DNA from: Bacteroidota bacterium
Lineage (GTDB): Bacteria > Bacteroidota > Ignavibacteria > Tepidaquicellales > Tepidaquicellaceae
DNA length: 22,023 bases
Direction of reading: 5' to 3'
Assembly (NCBI GenBank): GCA_023429265.1
Contig: JAEYVS010000035.1
Location: forward strand, 1-22,023
The notes under the pieces: generated by a model
Seen by the model: the letters and a program-made list of their open reading frames with translations, nothing else
Told to the model about the DNA's origin: nothing
The model's database searches: none
Part shown: positions 7,523 through 14,963 of the stretch, piece by piece
How the letters are laid out: each line of letters opens with the position of its first letter
Numbering within the stretch: position 1 is the first letter of the stretch
Made by a program: the position numbers and the translations under genes

Positions 7523-9580
7523 TTATTGTACTCCAAGAAGCTGTAATCCATTTACAGTTACAAAAGCCAGGACATAAGCAATCCCGGTAAATATCACTAC
7601 CTGGAGAATTGGTATTCTCCAGCCGCCGGTTTCTTTCTTAGCTATTGCTACCGTAGAAAGGCACTGCATTGCAAAAACAAAGAAAACTATTAACCCAATA
7701 ATTGTCGATGTTGTAAAAAGCTTTTTACCCGTGACTTCATTACGTGCATCACTCATCGCACCGAGCATTGATGTCTGAATATTATCCTCGTCATCTTCTG
7801 TTATCCTGAATATCAAAGCCATAGAGCTAACAAAAACCTCTCTCGCAGCAAACGTAGCAACCAAAGATACACCTACTCTCCAGTCCATCCCAATTGGCTG
7901 CATTACCGGTTCAATAAATTTCCCAATGTAAGATGCGTATGAATGAGTGACTTTTTCGTAAGAGATAGTCTGTTCGAGCTGAGCTTCATCCATAGTATCG
8001 CTTCCAGAAATTTCCGGATTATAATTTGGGAATGATGTTAAAAACCAGAGAATGAGTGAAAGATAAATAATTATCGGACCTGCCTTTCTGACATACGCTC
8101 CTGAGCTTTTAAACATTCTCATAACGACTTCTCTAAGGTCCGGGGTTCTGTAAGCCGGCAGTTCTATGATAAAAGAGCTGTTATCAGTTTCTTTTACAAT
8201 CCTCTTGCTGAATTTGCTTACTATTCCCGCAATAATTAAAGAACTAATGATGCTAAAGACATAAATCAGAGCTAATCCAATTCCGCCTATCCAGGGTTTA
8301 TCACCCGGAGTCAAATAGGCCAATAATAACGCATAAACAGGCAGTCTCGCGCTGCAGCTCATCAAGGGGATGATGAAGATGGTTAAAAACCTCTCACGCT
8401 TGCTCTGAATGGTTCTCGTAGCCATAATTGCCGGGATAGAACAGGCAAACCCGGATAACATTGGTACAAATGAGCGTCCATTAAGACCGATCTTCGATAA
8501 AGGCTTGTCAATGAGCATAGCCCCACGCGCCAGATATCCCGAATCTTCCAATAATCCCAATATCAGAAATAAAATCAAGATCTGAGGCAGAAATATTAAA
8601 ACTGAGCCTATACCCGCAATAATACCATTTGCTATCAGATCACCAAACCAGTTATCTCCAAGCAGCTCAAATGCGCCGGATGACAACGTCCCAAAAAAAA
8701 GGTCTATCAGGTCCATTAACGGTGCTGCCAGCCAGAAAATGGCAGTAAATGTAATGGACATTATCAGAAGGAACACGATTACTCCCCAGAATTTATGCAG
8801 GAAAAATCTATCTAACTTAAGCGTAAAACTATCAGGTTTTCTGTGCGATAGTAATCCACTGCCGAGAACCTTTAATTGCTTATTCGCTTCTGATATATTT
8901 AGCAGATTTTTGCCATTTTCGTGATAATCAATCTTTTCAAGAACCTGTTCCTCAATATCACCAATTTCCCTAAAAGACAATATTAACTCTTCGTGTGTGG
9001 AATCCAAAGGAAGCTCTTTTTCTATAGCTTCGTCAAACTCATTCATATCCTTTTTAATGACCATAAGAAGCTCATCCACACCCTCTCCGCTGCGTCCGTC
9101 TATCTTTACGACATCACACCCAAGGATTTCACTCAGCTTTTTTGTATTTATATCATATCCCTTCTTATTCAGCAGATCATTCATCGTAAGAGCTACAATA
9201 ACCCTGAATTTGGAATTCACGAGCTGTTTTACAAGTAATAACTGCCTGGAAAGCTGACTCGCGTCGATAGTAACGACTGCAATATCAGTCACTCCGAATT
9301 TAGGGTGCGAAAAAATATAATCCACGGATAGCTTTTCGTCAGGAGAGCAGGGGATTAAGCTTATAATTCCGGGTGAGTCGAGTATTTTAGCGTTTACGGA
9401 GTACTTTCCCAGAATGTGAGATATAGAGTATTCTACAGTTGAACCAGGGTAGTTAACTGTCTTATATTTCTTGCCACTAAGTAGATTAAATAAAGTAGTT
9501 TTACCTGAATTGGGATGCCCGAGAAGGGTAATTAAAGGTATCTTTTCTAAAACTGTATTTTCAATTACCGGTGGTGTCAT
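7523..9580 (-). CDS. feoB: Ferrous iron transport protein B
   Basis: This 685-residue Fe(II) transporter has an N-terminal G domain and an inner-membrane channel. G1 is GHPNSGKT (21-28), with His in place of the usual Asn. G2 is VNYPGSTVE (42-50) and G3 is DSPG (68-71). The G4 position reads TMND (132-135, in IVALTMNDL), where the family normally has NxxD. The helical regulatory domain (about 170-260) precedes the membrane part. The membrane part carries the two gate motifs FACSIPAIMATR and MSCSARLPVYALL, plus about eight further hydrophobic segments to the C-terminus. The ATG is directly adjacent to the feoA stop codon (no gap, no SD), so translation is probably coupled. The gene ends the fur-feoA-feoB unit. 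It converges on ychF with adjacent stop codons and no terminator between them. Confidence 0.96.
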   Translation of the reverse strand: MTPPVIENTVLEKIPLITLLGHPNSGKTTLFNLLSGKKYKTVNYPGSTVEYSISHILGKYSVNAKILDSPGIISLIPCSPDEKLSVDYIFSHPKFGVTDIAVVTIDASQLSRQLLLVKQLVNSKFRVIVALTMNDLLNKKGYDINTKKLSEILGCDVVKIDGRSGEGVDELLMVIKKDMNEFDEAIEKELPLDSTHEELILSFREIGDIEEQVLEKIDYHENGKNLLNISEANKQLKVLGSGLLSHRKPDSFTLKLDRFFLHKFWGVIVFLLIMSITFTAIFWLAAPLMDLIDLFFGTLSSGAFELLGDNWFGDLIANGIIAGIGSVLIFLPQILILFLILGLLEDSGYLARGAMLIDKPLSKIGLNGRSFVPMLSGFACSIPAIMATRTIQSKRERFLTIFIIPLMSCSARLPVYALLLAYLTPGDKPWIGGIGLALIYVFSIISSLIIAGIVSKFSKRIVKETDNSSFIIELPAYRTPDLREVVMRMFKSSGAYVRKAGPIIIYLSLILWFLTSFPNYNPEISGSDTMDEAQLEQTISYEKVTHSYASYIGKFIEPVMQPIGMDWRVGVSLVATFAAREVFVSSMALIFRITEDDEDNIQTSMLGAMSDARNEVTGKKLFTTSTIIGLIVFFVFAMQCLSTVAIAKKETGGWRIPILQVVIFTGIAYVLAFVTVNGLQLLGVQ

Positions 9581-9814
9581 TTAATCTTTTATGTGCCCAA
9601 TAATGATGCATTCAGCTTCACTTTTCCTGATTGCAATGACAGTACCTCTAATGGTAAGCGCGATAGGATCTTTGAAAACCGGCTCAAAAGCCAGCTCTAT
9701 CTCTTCACCCGGAGTAAAACCAACCTCCATAATACGTCTGGAAGAAGGATGTTCATTATCGATATCCTCAATAATGGCTTTTTCACCGGGTTTTAACTGT
9801 GATGCTGTCCTCAT
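9581..9814 (-). CDS. feoA: Ferrous iron transport protein A
   Basis: This 77-residue cytoplasmic SH3-like protein is typical of FeoA in length and motifs. It has LKPGEKAIIEDID near the start, RRIMEVGFTPGEEIELAFE in the middle, and the strand GTVIAIRKSEAECIIIGH at the end. FeoA is thought to bind the FeoB N-terminal domain and modulate Fe(II) uptake. Its stop codon touches the feoB ATG. It lies 43 bases downstream of fur, and I saw no clear Fur-box palindrome in that gap. A spurious plus-strand frame overlies it but lacks any recognisable motif. Confidence 0.93.
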   Translation of the reverse strand: MRTASQLKPGEKAIIEDIDNEHPSSRRIMEVGFTPGEEIELAFEPVFKDPIALTIRGTVIAIRKSEAECIIIGHIKD

Positions 9815-9857
9815 ATAAGCTTATTAAGACTCAATTTAAATATATACTTCAGATTTA

Positions 9858-10346
9858 TCAATCTACTTTTAAATCTTCGTGCTTATGTGAGGCAAGTTCT
9901 TTATAGTTTTCACAGCTCTCCTTAGCGTTGCAGGTAGCAAAAACCTGGAGTGTGTGATCGATGGACTGTAGGTTGTTTTCCTTGCAGACTTTATCCTGCA
10001 ATTGCTCGATATTTGGAGCTTCAAATTCAACGATCTTATTGCAGGAAACACATATGATGTGGTAATGAACATTTCTGCCGTATTTCGTTTCAAACCTTGT
10101 TCTGTCACCTTTAAAATTATGCTTGGTCATTATTCCGCACTCGCTCATTAATTCGAGCGTCTTATATACAGTAGCTCGAGATACTTTCAGGTAGTCATTT
10201 TTCATTTTAAAGTACAACTCATCAGCATCGAAATGTCCATCCATATCCATTGCTGCATCGAGAATAAGAAACCGCTCATTGGTAATCCTGTGAGCGTGAG
10301 ACTTAAGATAATTAATAAATACTTCTTTTACTTCTTTAGATGCCAA
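9858..10346 (-). CDS. Fur-family metal-responsive transcriptional regulator
   Basis: This 162-residue protein has the Fur winged-helix fold. The DNA-recognition helix lies in DYLKVSRATVYKTLELM (51-67), preceded by HFDADELYFKM. The dimerisation/metal domain contains the H-x-H pair HYH (94-96), the structural-zinc CVSC (99-102) and a second pair, C139 and C145. The first and second pairs would hold one Zn(II). The adjacent feoAB makes iron sensing (Fur) the most likely role, but sequence alone does not exclude PerR or Zur specificity, so no symbol is given. The second Cys pair is spaced CX5C, slightly wider than in E. coli Fur. It starts 16 bases after the lysine transaminase stop, with no SD, suggesting readthrough from that gene as well as control of feoAB. 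Confidence 0.92.
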   Translation of the reverse strand: MASKEVKEVFINYLKSHAHRITNERFLILDAAMDMDGHFDADELYFKMKNDYLKVSRATVYKTLELMSECGIMTKHNFKGDRTRFETKYGRNVHYHIICVSCNKIVEFEAPNIEQLQDKVCKENNLQSIDHTLQVFATCNAKESCENYKELASHKHEDLKVD

Positions 10347-10362
10347 TTCAGTGTAATTAGAG

Positions 10363-11742
10363 TTATTTAATATTTATACTGCCGATCACATTATCAAGTA
10401 TATTCATTCCCTTATCGATCTCTTCCTCTGTCACGCATAATGGAGTACGGAATCTAACTGCTCTTTCTCCGCATCCAAGTATTATAAGATTATTTTCAAA
10501 TGCTTTATTGAGTATCTGGTTCCTTGTCTCCTTGCTGTCGCAGTCAAATGCGCAGAAAAGCCCTAAACCTCTTGGATTGCTGACCTTAGCGCTGTGATTT
10601 TCAGTCAATTCGTGGATTCTTTTTTGTAAATGCTCTCCCACAACATTGCAATTTTCCACCAGATTATCTTCAGCTATGATCTCAAGTATTCTTTTGAAAC
10701 GGAACATATCTACCAGATTACCGCCCCAGGTAGAGTTTATTCTGCTGGATTTGCGGAATACATTGTCCGGCACTTCATCTACTCTGGCAGTAGCAACAAG
10801 CCCGCATACCTGTGTTTTTTTACCGAAGCACATTATATCAGGTGTAACATAGTATTGATGAGCCCACCATTTACCCGTCAGAGCTATCCCTGTCTGAACT
10901 TCATCAAAGATAAGCATCATTTCATTCTCATCGCATAATTCACGAAGTTTAAGGAAAAATTCCTTTCTGAAATGATTATCACCGCCTTCACCCTGGATCG
11001 GCTCGATTATAATTGCAGCTATATCATCCTTATTATCTGCCAAAGCCTGCTTAATTTCATTAACAGCTTGCTCCTCAGATTTTATTACATTCTCAAGATT
11101 TTCACCCGATAGGGGATAAGTGATCTTAGGATTTGATATCCGGGGCCATTGGAATTTAGGGAATAATGCAGTCTTATCCGGATCTGTATTGGTTAAAGAC
11201 ATTGTATAGCCTGAACGTCCGTGGAAAGCCTGTTTAAAGTGAATTATCTGGTGTCCTTTTTCCTCTGTGTAACCTTTTGCGAAGTTCTTTCGCACTTTCC
11301 AGTCAAATGCTACTTTTAAAGCATTCTCAATAGCCAATGCGCCACCTTCGATGAAAAACGAGTGAATGAACTCTTTCGGTACAGCTAACTGGAAAAATGT
11401 ATGAACGAATTCAGCCTGCTCCTGTACATAAATATCCGACAGGGAAGGCTTGGTAACAGCAATCTCGCCCACTCTTTCTTTAAATTCAGCATTGTCAATC
11501 TTCGGGTGATTCATACCCAGAGGACTGGACGCAAAAAAGGTAAAGAAATCCAGGAAAGTCCTGTCGTGCTTTGAATCATAAATGTAAACACCTTTAGACC
11601 TTTCCAGGTCCAGCGTAAGGTCATATCCGTCCGCTAATATGTAATTAGATAATACTGACGAAACGTGTTTTGGTGATACGTTCACCCGTTCAAATCCATT
11701 TGATTGGACTTTGCTTTGTTCGTTTGTCTTAATGTCTGCCAT
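10363..11742 (-). CDS. lat: L-lysine 6-transaminase
   Basis: This 459-residue class III PLP aminotransferase closely fits the lysine epsilon-aminotransferase family. It transfers the 6-amino group of L-lysine to 2-oxoglutarate, giving 2-aminoadipate 6-semialdehyde (which cyclises to piperideine-6-carboxylate) and glutamate. The N-terminal segment VSPKHVSSVLSNYILADG (22-39) and FFTFFASSPLGMNHP (66-80) are family hallmarks. AFHGRSGYTMSLTNTDP (172-188), IIEPIQGEGG (245-254), FDEVQTGI (279-286, D280 near the PLP ring) and FGKKTQVCG (306-314, K308 as Schiff-base lysine) are all present. The family functions in lysine catabolism, beta-lactam or ectoine-like pathways and, in mycobacteria, in persistence. 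No partner dehydrogenase is seen nearby. The gene lies between purM (30 bases upstream) and fur. Confidence 0.9.
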   Translation of the reverse strand: MADIKTNEQSKVQSNGFERVNVSPKHVSSVLSNYILADGYDLTLDLERSKGVYIYDSKHDRTFLDFFTFFASSPLGMNHPKIDNAEFKERVGEIAVTKPSLSDIYVQEQAEFVHTFFQLAVPKEFIHSFFIEGGALAIENALKVAFDWKVRKNFAKGYTEEKGHQIIHFKQAFHGRSGYTMSLTNTDPDKTALFPKFQWPRISNPKITYPLSGENLENVIKSEEQAVNEIKQALADNKDDIAAIIIEPIQGEGGDNHFRKEFFLKLRELCDENEMMLIFDEVQTGIALTGKWWAHQYYVTPDIMCFGKKTQVCGLVATARVDEVPDNVFRKSSRINSTWGGNLVDMFRFKRILEIIAEDNLVENCNVVGEHLQKRIHELTENHSAKVSNPRGLGLFCAFDCDSKETRNQILNKAFENNLIILGCGERAVRFRTPLCVTEEEIDKGMNILDNVIGSINIK

Positions 11743-11772
11743 TTCGGAGCCCCTTAAATATTAAATTTCAGA

Positions 11773-12771
11773 TCAGTCTATGTGACCTATTATAAAACTT
11801 TTTTCTTTTATAGATTTTAAATACTTCATTACTTCATCAACCTCTTTTGGAGGTACAATCAAAGTTAAGCCAATTCCCATATTGAACGTCCTTCGCATAT
11901 CCTTGATATCTACATTACCCTTCTTTTTCATCAAATAATAAATATGCGGAATATCCCACGCTGTCCAGTCTATTGCAAGTTTTCTATCCTTTGGTATTAC
12001 ACGTTTGGTATTTCCCTCTAATCCTCCGCCCGTAATATGGGCGATGGAATTTATCTTAAACTTACCGAGCAGCCCCTGGATTGTTTTAAGATATGATTTA
12101 TGGGTACGGAGAAAGTAATCTCCCGGTGTACCTTTTAGTTCGGTTATCTTTTCGTTTAATTTCTTTGGAGTATCATAAATCTTTCTTACAAGGGAATAAC
12201 CGTTTGTATGAAGCCCGTTTGAAGCTAAACCGATAACAATATCACCCTTCTTAACATTTTTGGAATTAACTATCCTGTCCTGATCGACAATGCCGACTAT
12301 GGCACCTGCAAGATCAAAATCCTTTCCATCATACAATCCGGGCATTTCGGCTGTTTCACCGCCTATCAAAGAGCAATTATTCTGTTTACAGCCTCTCACA
12401 AGACCCTTCATAATGTCCACCGAAGCATTAATCTCCAGTTTACCGGTGGCATAATAGTCCAGAAAGAACATTGGAACAGCACCGCAGACAGCTATGTCAT
12501 TCACACAGTGATTAACAAGATCTTCTCCAACTGTATCATACTTTTTAAGCTGTATTGCTAGCTTCAGCTTTGTTCCCACTCCGTCTATGCTGGAAACAAA
12601 CACAGGATTACGGTATTTTTTGAAATCAGGCTTATAAAAAGCTCCAAAATTACCTATACCGCTGATAACTCCCTTTGAAAAAGTCGATTTTACGAGTGGT
12701 TTAATCTTATCAACAAATGCGTCGCCTTTGGAGATATTAACCCCTGCAGATGAGTAGGATAGCTTCTTCAT
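11773..12771 (-). CDS. purM: Phosphoribosylformylglycinamidine cyclo-ligase (AIR synthetase)
   Basis: This 332-residue enzyme uses ATP to cyclise FGAM to AIR, the fifth step of de novo purine synthesis. Family motifs appear in order: YSSAGVNISKGD (6-17), GIGNFGAFY (38-46), SIDGVGTKLK (61-70), VNHCVNDIAVCGA (86-98), GGETAEMPG (137-145), GLASNGLHTNGYSL (181-194) and HITGGGLEGNTKR (245-257). The C-terminus holds the MGIGLTLIVP strand. The length is near the usual 340-350. It has no SD, and no other pur gene is nearby. It follows the RsmI-like gene by 67 bases and precedes lat by 30, so this may be the start of a purM-lat-fur-feoAB transcript. Confidence 0.96.
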   Translation of the reverse strand: MKKLSYSSAGVNISKGDAFVDKIKPLVKSTFSKGVISGIGNFGAFYKPDFKKYRNPVFVSSIDGVGTKLKLAIQLKKYDTVGEDLVNHCVNDIAVCGAVPMFFLDYYATGKLEINASVDIMKGLVRGCKQNNCSLIGGETAEMPGLYDGKDFDLAGAIVGIVDQDRIVNSKNVKKGDIVIGLASNGLHTNGYSLVRKIYDTPKKLNEKITELKGTPGDYFLRTHKSYLKTIQGLLGKFKINSIAHITGGGLEGNTKRVIPKDRKLAIDWTAWDIPHIYYLMKKKGNVDIKDMRRTFNMGIGLTLIVPPKEVDEVMKYLKSIKEKSFIIGHID

Positions 12772-12838
12772 TTAATTAAAATACCAAAAAGGGGGATGTT
12801 TTTCAATTCACTAAGGCAGGATAGGTAAAGATAAGTTT

Positions 12839-13522
12839 TTATTTTTTTGGGTTTTTATCTATAATTACGACAAATTCACCCTTTATCTTATCTTCTCCAA
12901 TTTCGTGAAGAATTTCTGCCGGTGTACCGCGGAACTGCCTTTCGCCGGGCATTGTGAGGTCAAATCCAATAAATACTTTACTTCCAGGGAAATAGATTTC
13001 CAGGTCTTTAAGAAGTGTGACTAACCTGTAGGGAGCATCCAGAACCGCAAATACTCTATCAAGCTTTTGCAGATTTGATAATTGCCTTTTCCGCTCGTCT
13101 GATTTGGGAGAAAGAAATCCAATGTAGTAAAACCTGCTGATATCGAAGCCTGAAAGAACAATTGCTGTCAGAAGAGAATTAGCTCCGGGAATAAATTCAA
13201 ACTTGATTCCGTAAACTATACATCTTTGAATAAGCAAATTACCCGGGTCTTCAAATGCGGGAGTGCCGCAGTCAGATATCATTGCAAATACCCTTCCTTC
13301 GAGCATTTGGTGAAGTATGTCCTCGGTTTCTCTCTTTTCGGTGTGTTCATTTAGCTGGATAAGCTCCTTATCAATTCCAAAGAATTTGAGTAGGCGAACA
13401 GCTTCCTTATATTCCTCACATATAACTTCATCGGCAATTTCCAGTGCTTTAATTGCGCGAATGGTCATATCAGCATAATTGCCGATTGGTGTACTGACAA
13501 TATATAATCTTACATCATCCAT
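12839..13522 (-). CDS. RsmI-like SAM-dependent methyltransferase (tetrapyrrole methylase superfamily)
   Basis: This 227-residue protein is related to RsmI, which 2'-O-methylates C1402 of 16S rRNA. It begins with YIVSTPIGNYADMTIRAIK (RsmI consensus near VPTPIGNLxDIT). It continues with AMISDCGTPAFEDPG (RsmI: SDAGTPxxSDPG), FIPGANSLLTAIVLSGF (SAM site) and IGFLSPKSDERKRQL. Several features depart from orthodox RsmI. The conserved EDTR of the substrate loop is replaced by CEEYKEAVRLLKFFGI. YEAPHR becomes LDAPYR, and RELTK becomes FDLTM. The C-terminal extension of about 50 residues is missing. It may methylate rRNA at a different site or another substrate, and a genuine RsmI may exist elsewhere in the genome. 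Its ATG overlaps the dut stop by one base (ATGA), implying coupled translation. Confidence 0.75.
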   Translation of the reverse strand: MDDVRLYIVSTPIGNYADMTIRAIKALEIADEVICEEYKEAVRLLKFFGIDKELIQLNEHTEKRETEDILHQMLEGRVFAMISDCGTPAFEDPGNLLIQRCIVYGIKFEFIPGANSLLTAIVLSGFDISRFYYIGFLSPKSDERKRQLSNLQKLDRVFAVLDAPYRLVTLLKDLEIYFPGSKVFIGFDLTMPGERQFRGTPAEILHEIGEDKIKGEFVVIIDKNPKK

Positions 13523-13962
13523 CAGATACCTGTGCTGCCGTAGCCACCATCACCGCGAGCTGAGGTGCTTAGTTCGTCCGCAATATTTATTTCGCAATGC
13601 TCATACTTTGCAATTATCAGCTGAGCTATCCTGTCACCAAAATTGATTTCAAATTCATTTTCTCCGTGATTGATCAATACTACTCCGATTTCACCTCTGT
13701 AATCTGAATCGACTGTACCGGGTGAATTAAGAACCGTAATGCCGTGCTTTAATGCTAATCCGCTGCGAGGTCTAACCTGTCCCTCATAGCCCATAGGAAG
13801 TTCAATGATAACATTGGTTGGTATGAGCGCTTTTTTACCGGGAGCAATTACAATTTTTTCCAATGAGGCAGATGATAAATCCATTCCAGCAGAGCCTTCT
13901 GTTTTGTATTCCGGAAGAGGTGAGTCAATGGATGGGTTATGTCTTTTAATATTAATTTTCAT
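13522..13962 (-). CDS. dut: Deoxyuridine 5'-triphosphate nucleotidohydrolase (dUTPase)
   Basis: This 146-residue homotrimeric dUTPase hydrolyses dUTP to dUMP and PPi. That keeps uracil out of DNA and supplies dUMP for dTMP. All five family motifs are present: AGMDLS (25-30), PRSGLA (65-70), the uracil/sugar motif GTVDSDYRGEIGV (82-94, D85 as the catalytic Asp), GDRIAQLI (109-116) and the P-loop-like C-terminal RGDGGYGSTG (136-145). The length is normal. It is the first gene after the hairpin at 13979-14000, so it probably has its own promoter, which I did not find. Its stop overlaps the start of the RsmI-like gene by one base. Confidence 0.97.
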   Translation of the reverse strand: MKINIKRHNPSIDSPLPEYKTEGSAGMDLSSASLEKIVIAPGKKALIPTNVIIELPMGYEGQVRPRSGLALKHGITVLNSPGTVDSDYRGEIGVVLINHGENEFEINFGDRIAQLIIAKYEHCEINIADELSTSARGDGGYGSTGI

Positions 13963-13972
13963 TTAGGTATAA

Positions 13973-14000
13973 ATTAAAACGGCAGCCAGATAGCTGCCGT
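13973..14000 (-). terminator. Intrinsic terminator after the proline-rich membrane protein pair
   Basis: Read on the minus strand, ACGGCAGC (14000-13993) pairs perfectly with GCTGCCGT (13986-13979) across a 6-base loop, followed by TTTTAATTT. It lies 24 bases after the stop of the upstream minus-strand gene and before dut. Confidence 0.85.
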
Positions 14001-14023
14001 GTATTAAAAATATACTTATGACA

Positions 14024-14452
14024 TTAAAAATTATACATGAAATATGTTCCGTTTATGAGATAAGAAATTACTCCAATTACAAAAAATATTGACCCTATGA
14101 TAATTCCGGCAATACCGCACCACATACCGGCTTTCGCCATTCCCTGACCTGCTGCAGAGGATGTTCCTGCTGCAATTGCAGAAAGCTCCTTCTTCGCTAA
14201 TATCCAAGCTGCTATGCCACAAGCCACCCCAATAATACTGCATCCGCATCCAAGAAGGATAGCAAGTATACCCAGTACCAATGATACTATGGCATTAGTG
14301 CCTGCGCTACCACCTGAAGGTGAACTACCCTGTGGCGGCGGGGGCGGCATACTACCCATTGGAGTGAGTGGAGGAGGCGGATTATAATTAGGCGGAGGGG
14401 GAGGAGGTGCTCCCGGTCCGGAATCCTGTTTATAAAACGGAAAACTCTTCAT
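14024..14452 (-). CDS. Proline-rich DUF4190-like membrane protein, copy 1
   Basis: This 142-residue protein has a short N-terminal tag MKSFPFYKQDSGPGAPPPPP. The tag is followed by proline- and glycine-rich linker sequence to about residue 50 (several PPPPP runs). Two hydrophobic segments follow (about 53-85, including LVLGILAILLGCGCSIIGVACGIAAW, and about 104-134). They are joined by a loop AKKELSAIAAG...GQGMAKAGMWCGI. This layout, with ILAKKEL between the hydrophobic stretches and a G-M-A-K-A-G motif, resembles the DUF4190 family of small membrane proteins, which has no known function. No signal peptide is seen, so the proline-rich part is probably cytoplasmic. It lies 35 bases downstream of a paralogue. 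The GCGC cysteines in the first membrane segment are absent from the other copy. Confidence 0.7.
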   Translation of the reverse strand: MKSFPFYKQDSGPGAPPPPPPNYNPPPPLTPMGSMPPPPPQGSSPSGGSAGTNAIVSLVLGILAILLGCGCSIIGVACGIAAWILAKKELSAIAAGTSSAAGQGMAKAGMWCGIAGIIIGSIFFVIGVISYLINGTYFMYNF

Positions 14453-14487
14453 AGTAAATTATTTTTGTTGTGAATAAATTGTTCGTA

Positions 14488-14892
14488 TTAGTTAGACATA
14501 GTAGCCAGACCAATTATGAATACAAAGTAGATGACAAAGAAAATTGCTGCAAGAATGGCTACGATGACACTTGCAATCCCAAGCCACATTCCAATTTGAG
14601 CCATCAGCTTACCTGATTGAGGTGAGCGTCCTTCTTCAATGGCTTTAATTTCTTTTTTCCCTACTATCCATGCAGGGATACCTGCTAAAAACGATAAACT
14701 GCATACCCAGGCTGCAATACCCAATACCAGTGCTATAATAGCAGCTGAGCTAGCGCTCTCGTTTGCACCAGGACTGCCTACAGGACCTGATGATGGGGGA
14801 GGAGGCGGTGGATTAAATGTGGACGGAGGAGGAGGGGGAGGAGGTGCTCCACCTGATCCATAATCCTGCTTAAAAAGTGGAAAGTTTCTCAT
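14488..14892 (-). CDS. Proline-rich DUF4190-like membrane protein, copy 2
   Basis: This 134-residue paralogue of the next minus-strand gene starts MRNFPLFKQDYGSGGAPPPP and has PPPPPPP and PPPPPP runs up to about residue 35. The first hydrophobic segment (about 48-74, IIALVLGIAAWVCSLSFLAGIPAWIV) leads into GKKEIKAIEEGRSPQSGKLMAQIGMWLGI, then a second hydrophobic segment (about 100-130). The tag M-K/R-x-F-P-x-x-K-Q-D-x-G is shared with the neighbour, whereas the membrane parts have drifted further. The pair is therefore a tandem duplication with a preserved N-terminus. No SD precedes the start. A complementary-strand frame over the proline codons encodes only a low-complexity Gly-rich shadow and was not kept. 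The function is unknown. Confidence 0.7.
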   Translation of the reverse strand: MRNFPLFKQDYGSGGAPPPPPPPSTFNPPPPPPSSGPVGSPGANESASSAAIIALVLGIAAWVCSLSFLAGIPAWIVGKKEIKAIEEGRSPQSGKLMAQIGMWLGIASVIVAILAAIFFVIYFVFIIGLATMSN

Positions 14893-14963
14893 AATTGAAA
14901 ATTAGGTTAGCAAAATTTAATAGATAAATATAACTCTTATGGATAATACTTTAAATCTATTTT

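Noticed and set aside
9591..9818. Plus-strand frames over feoA
   Set aside because: They have no family resemblance and are antisense to a recognisable feoA.
9815..9857. Possible Fur box between fur and feoA
   Set aside because: No GATAATGATAATCATTATC-like dyad was seen by eye; only AT-rich sequence is present.
14639..14863. Plus-strand frame with Gly-rich sequence opposite the proline-rich gene
   Set aside because: It is a low-complexity shadow of the proline codons on the other strand, with no start signal or motif.
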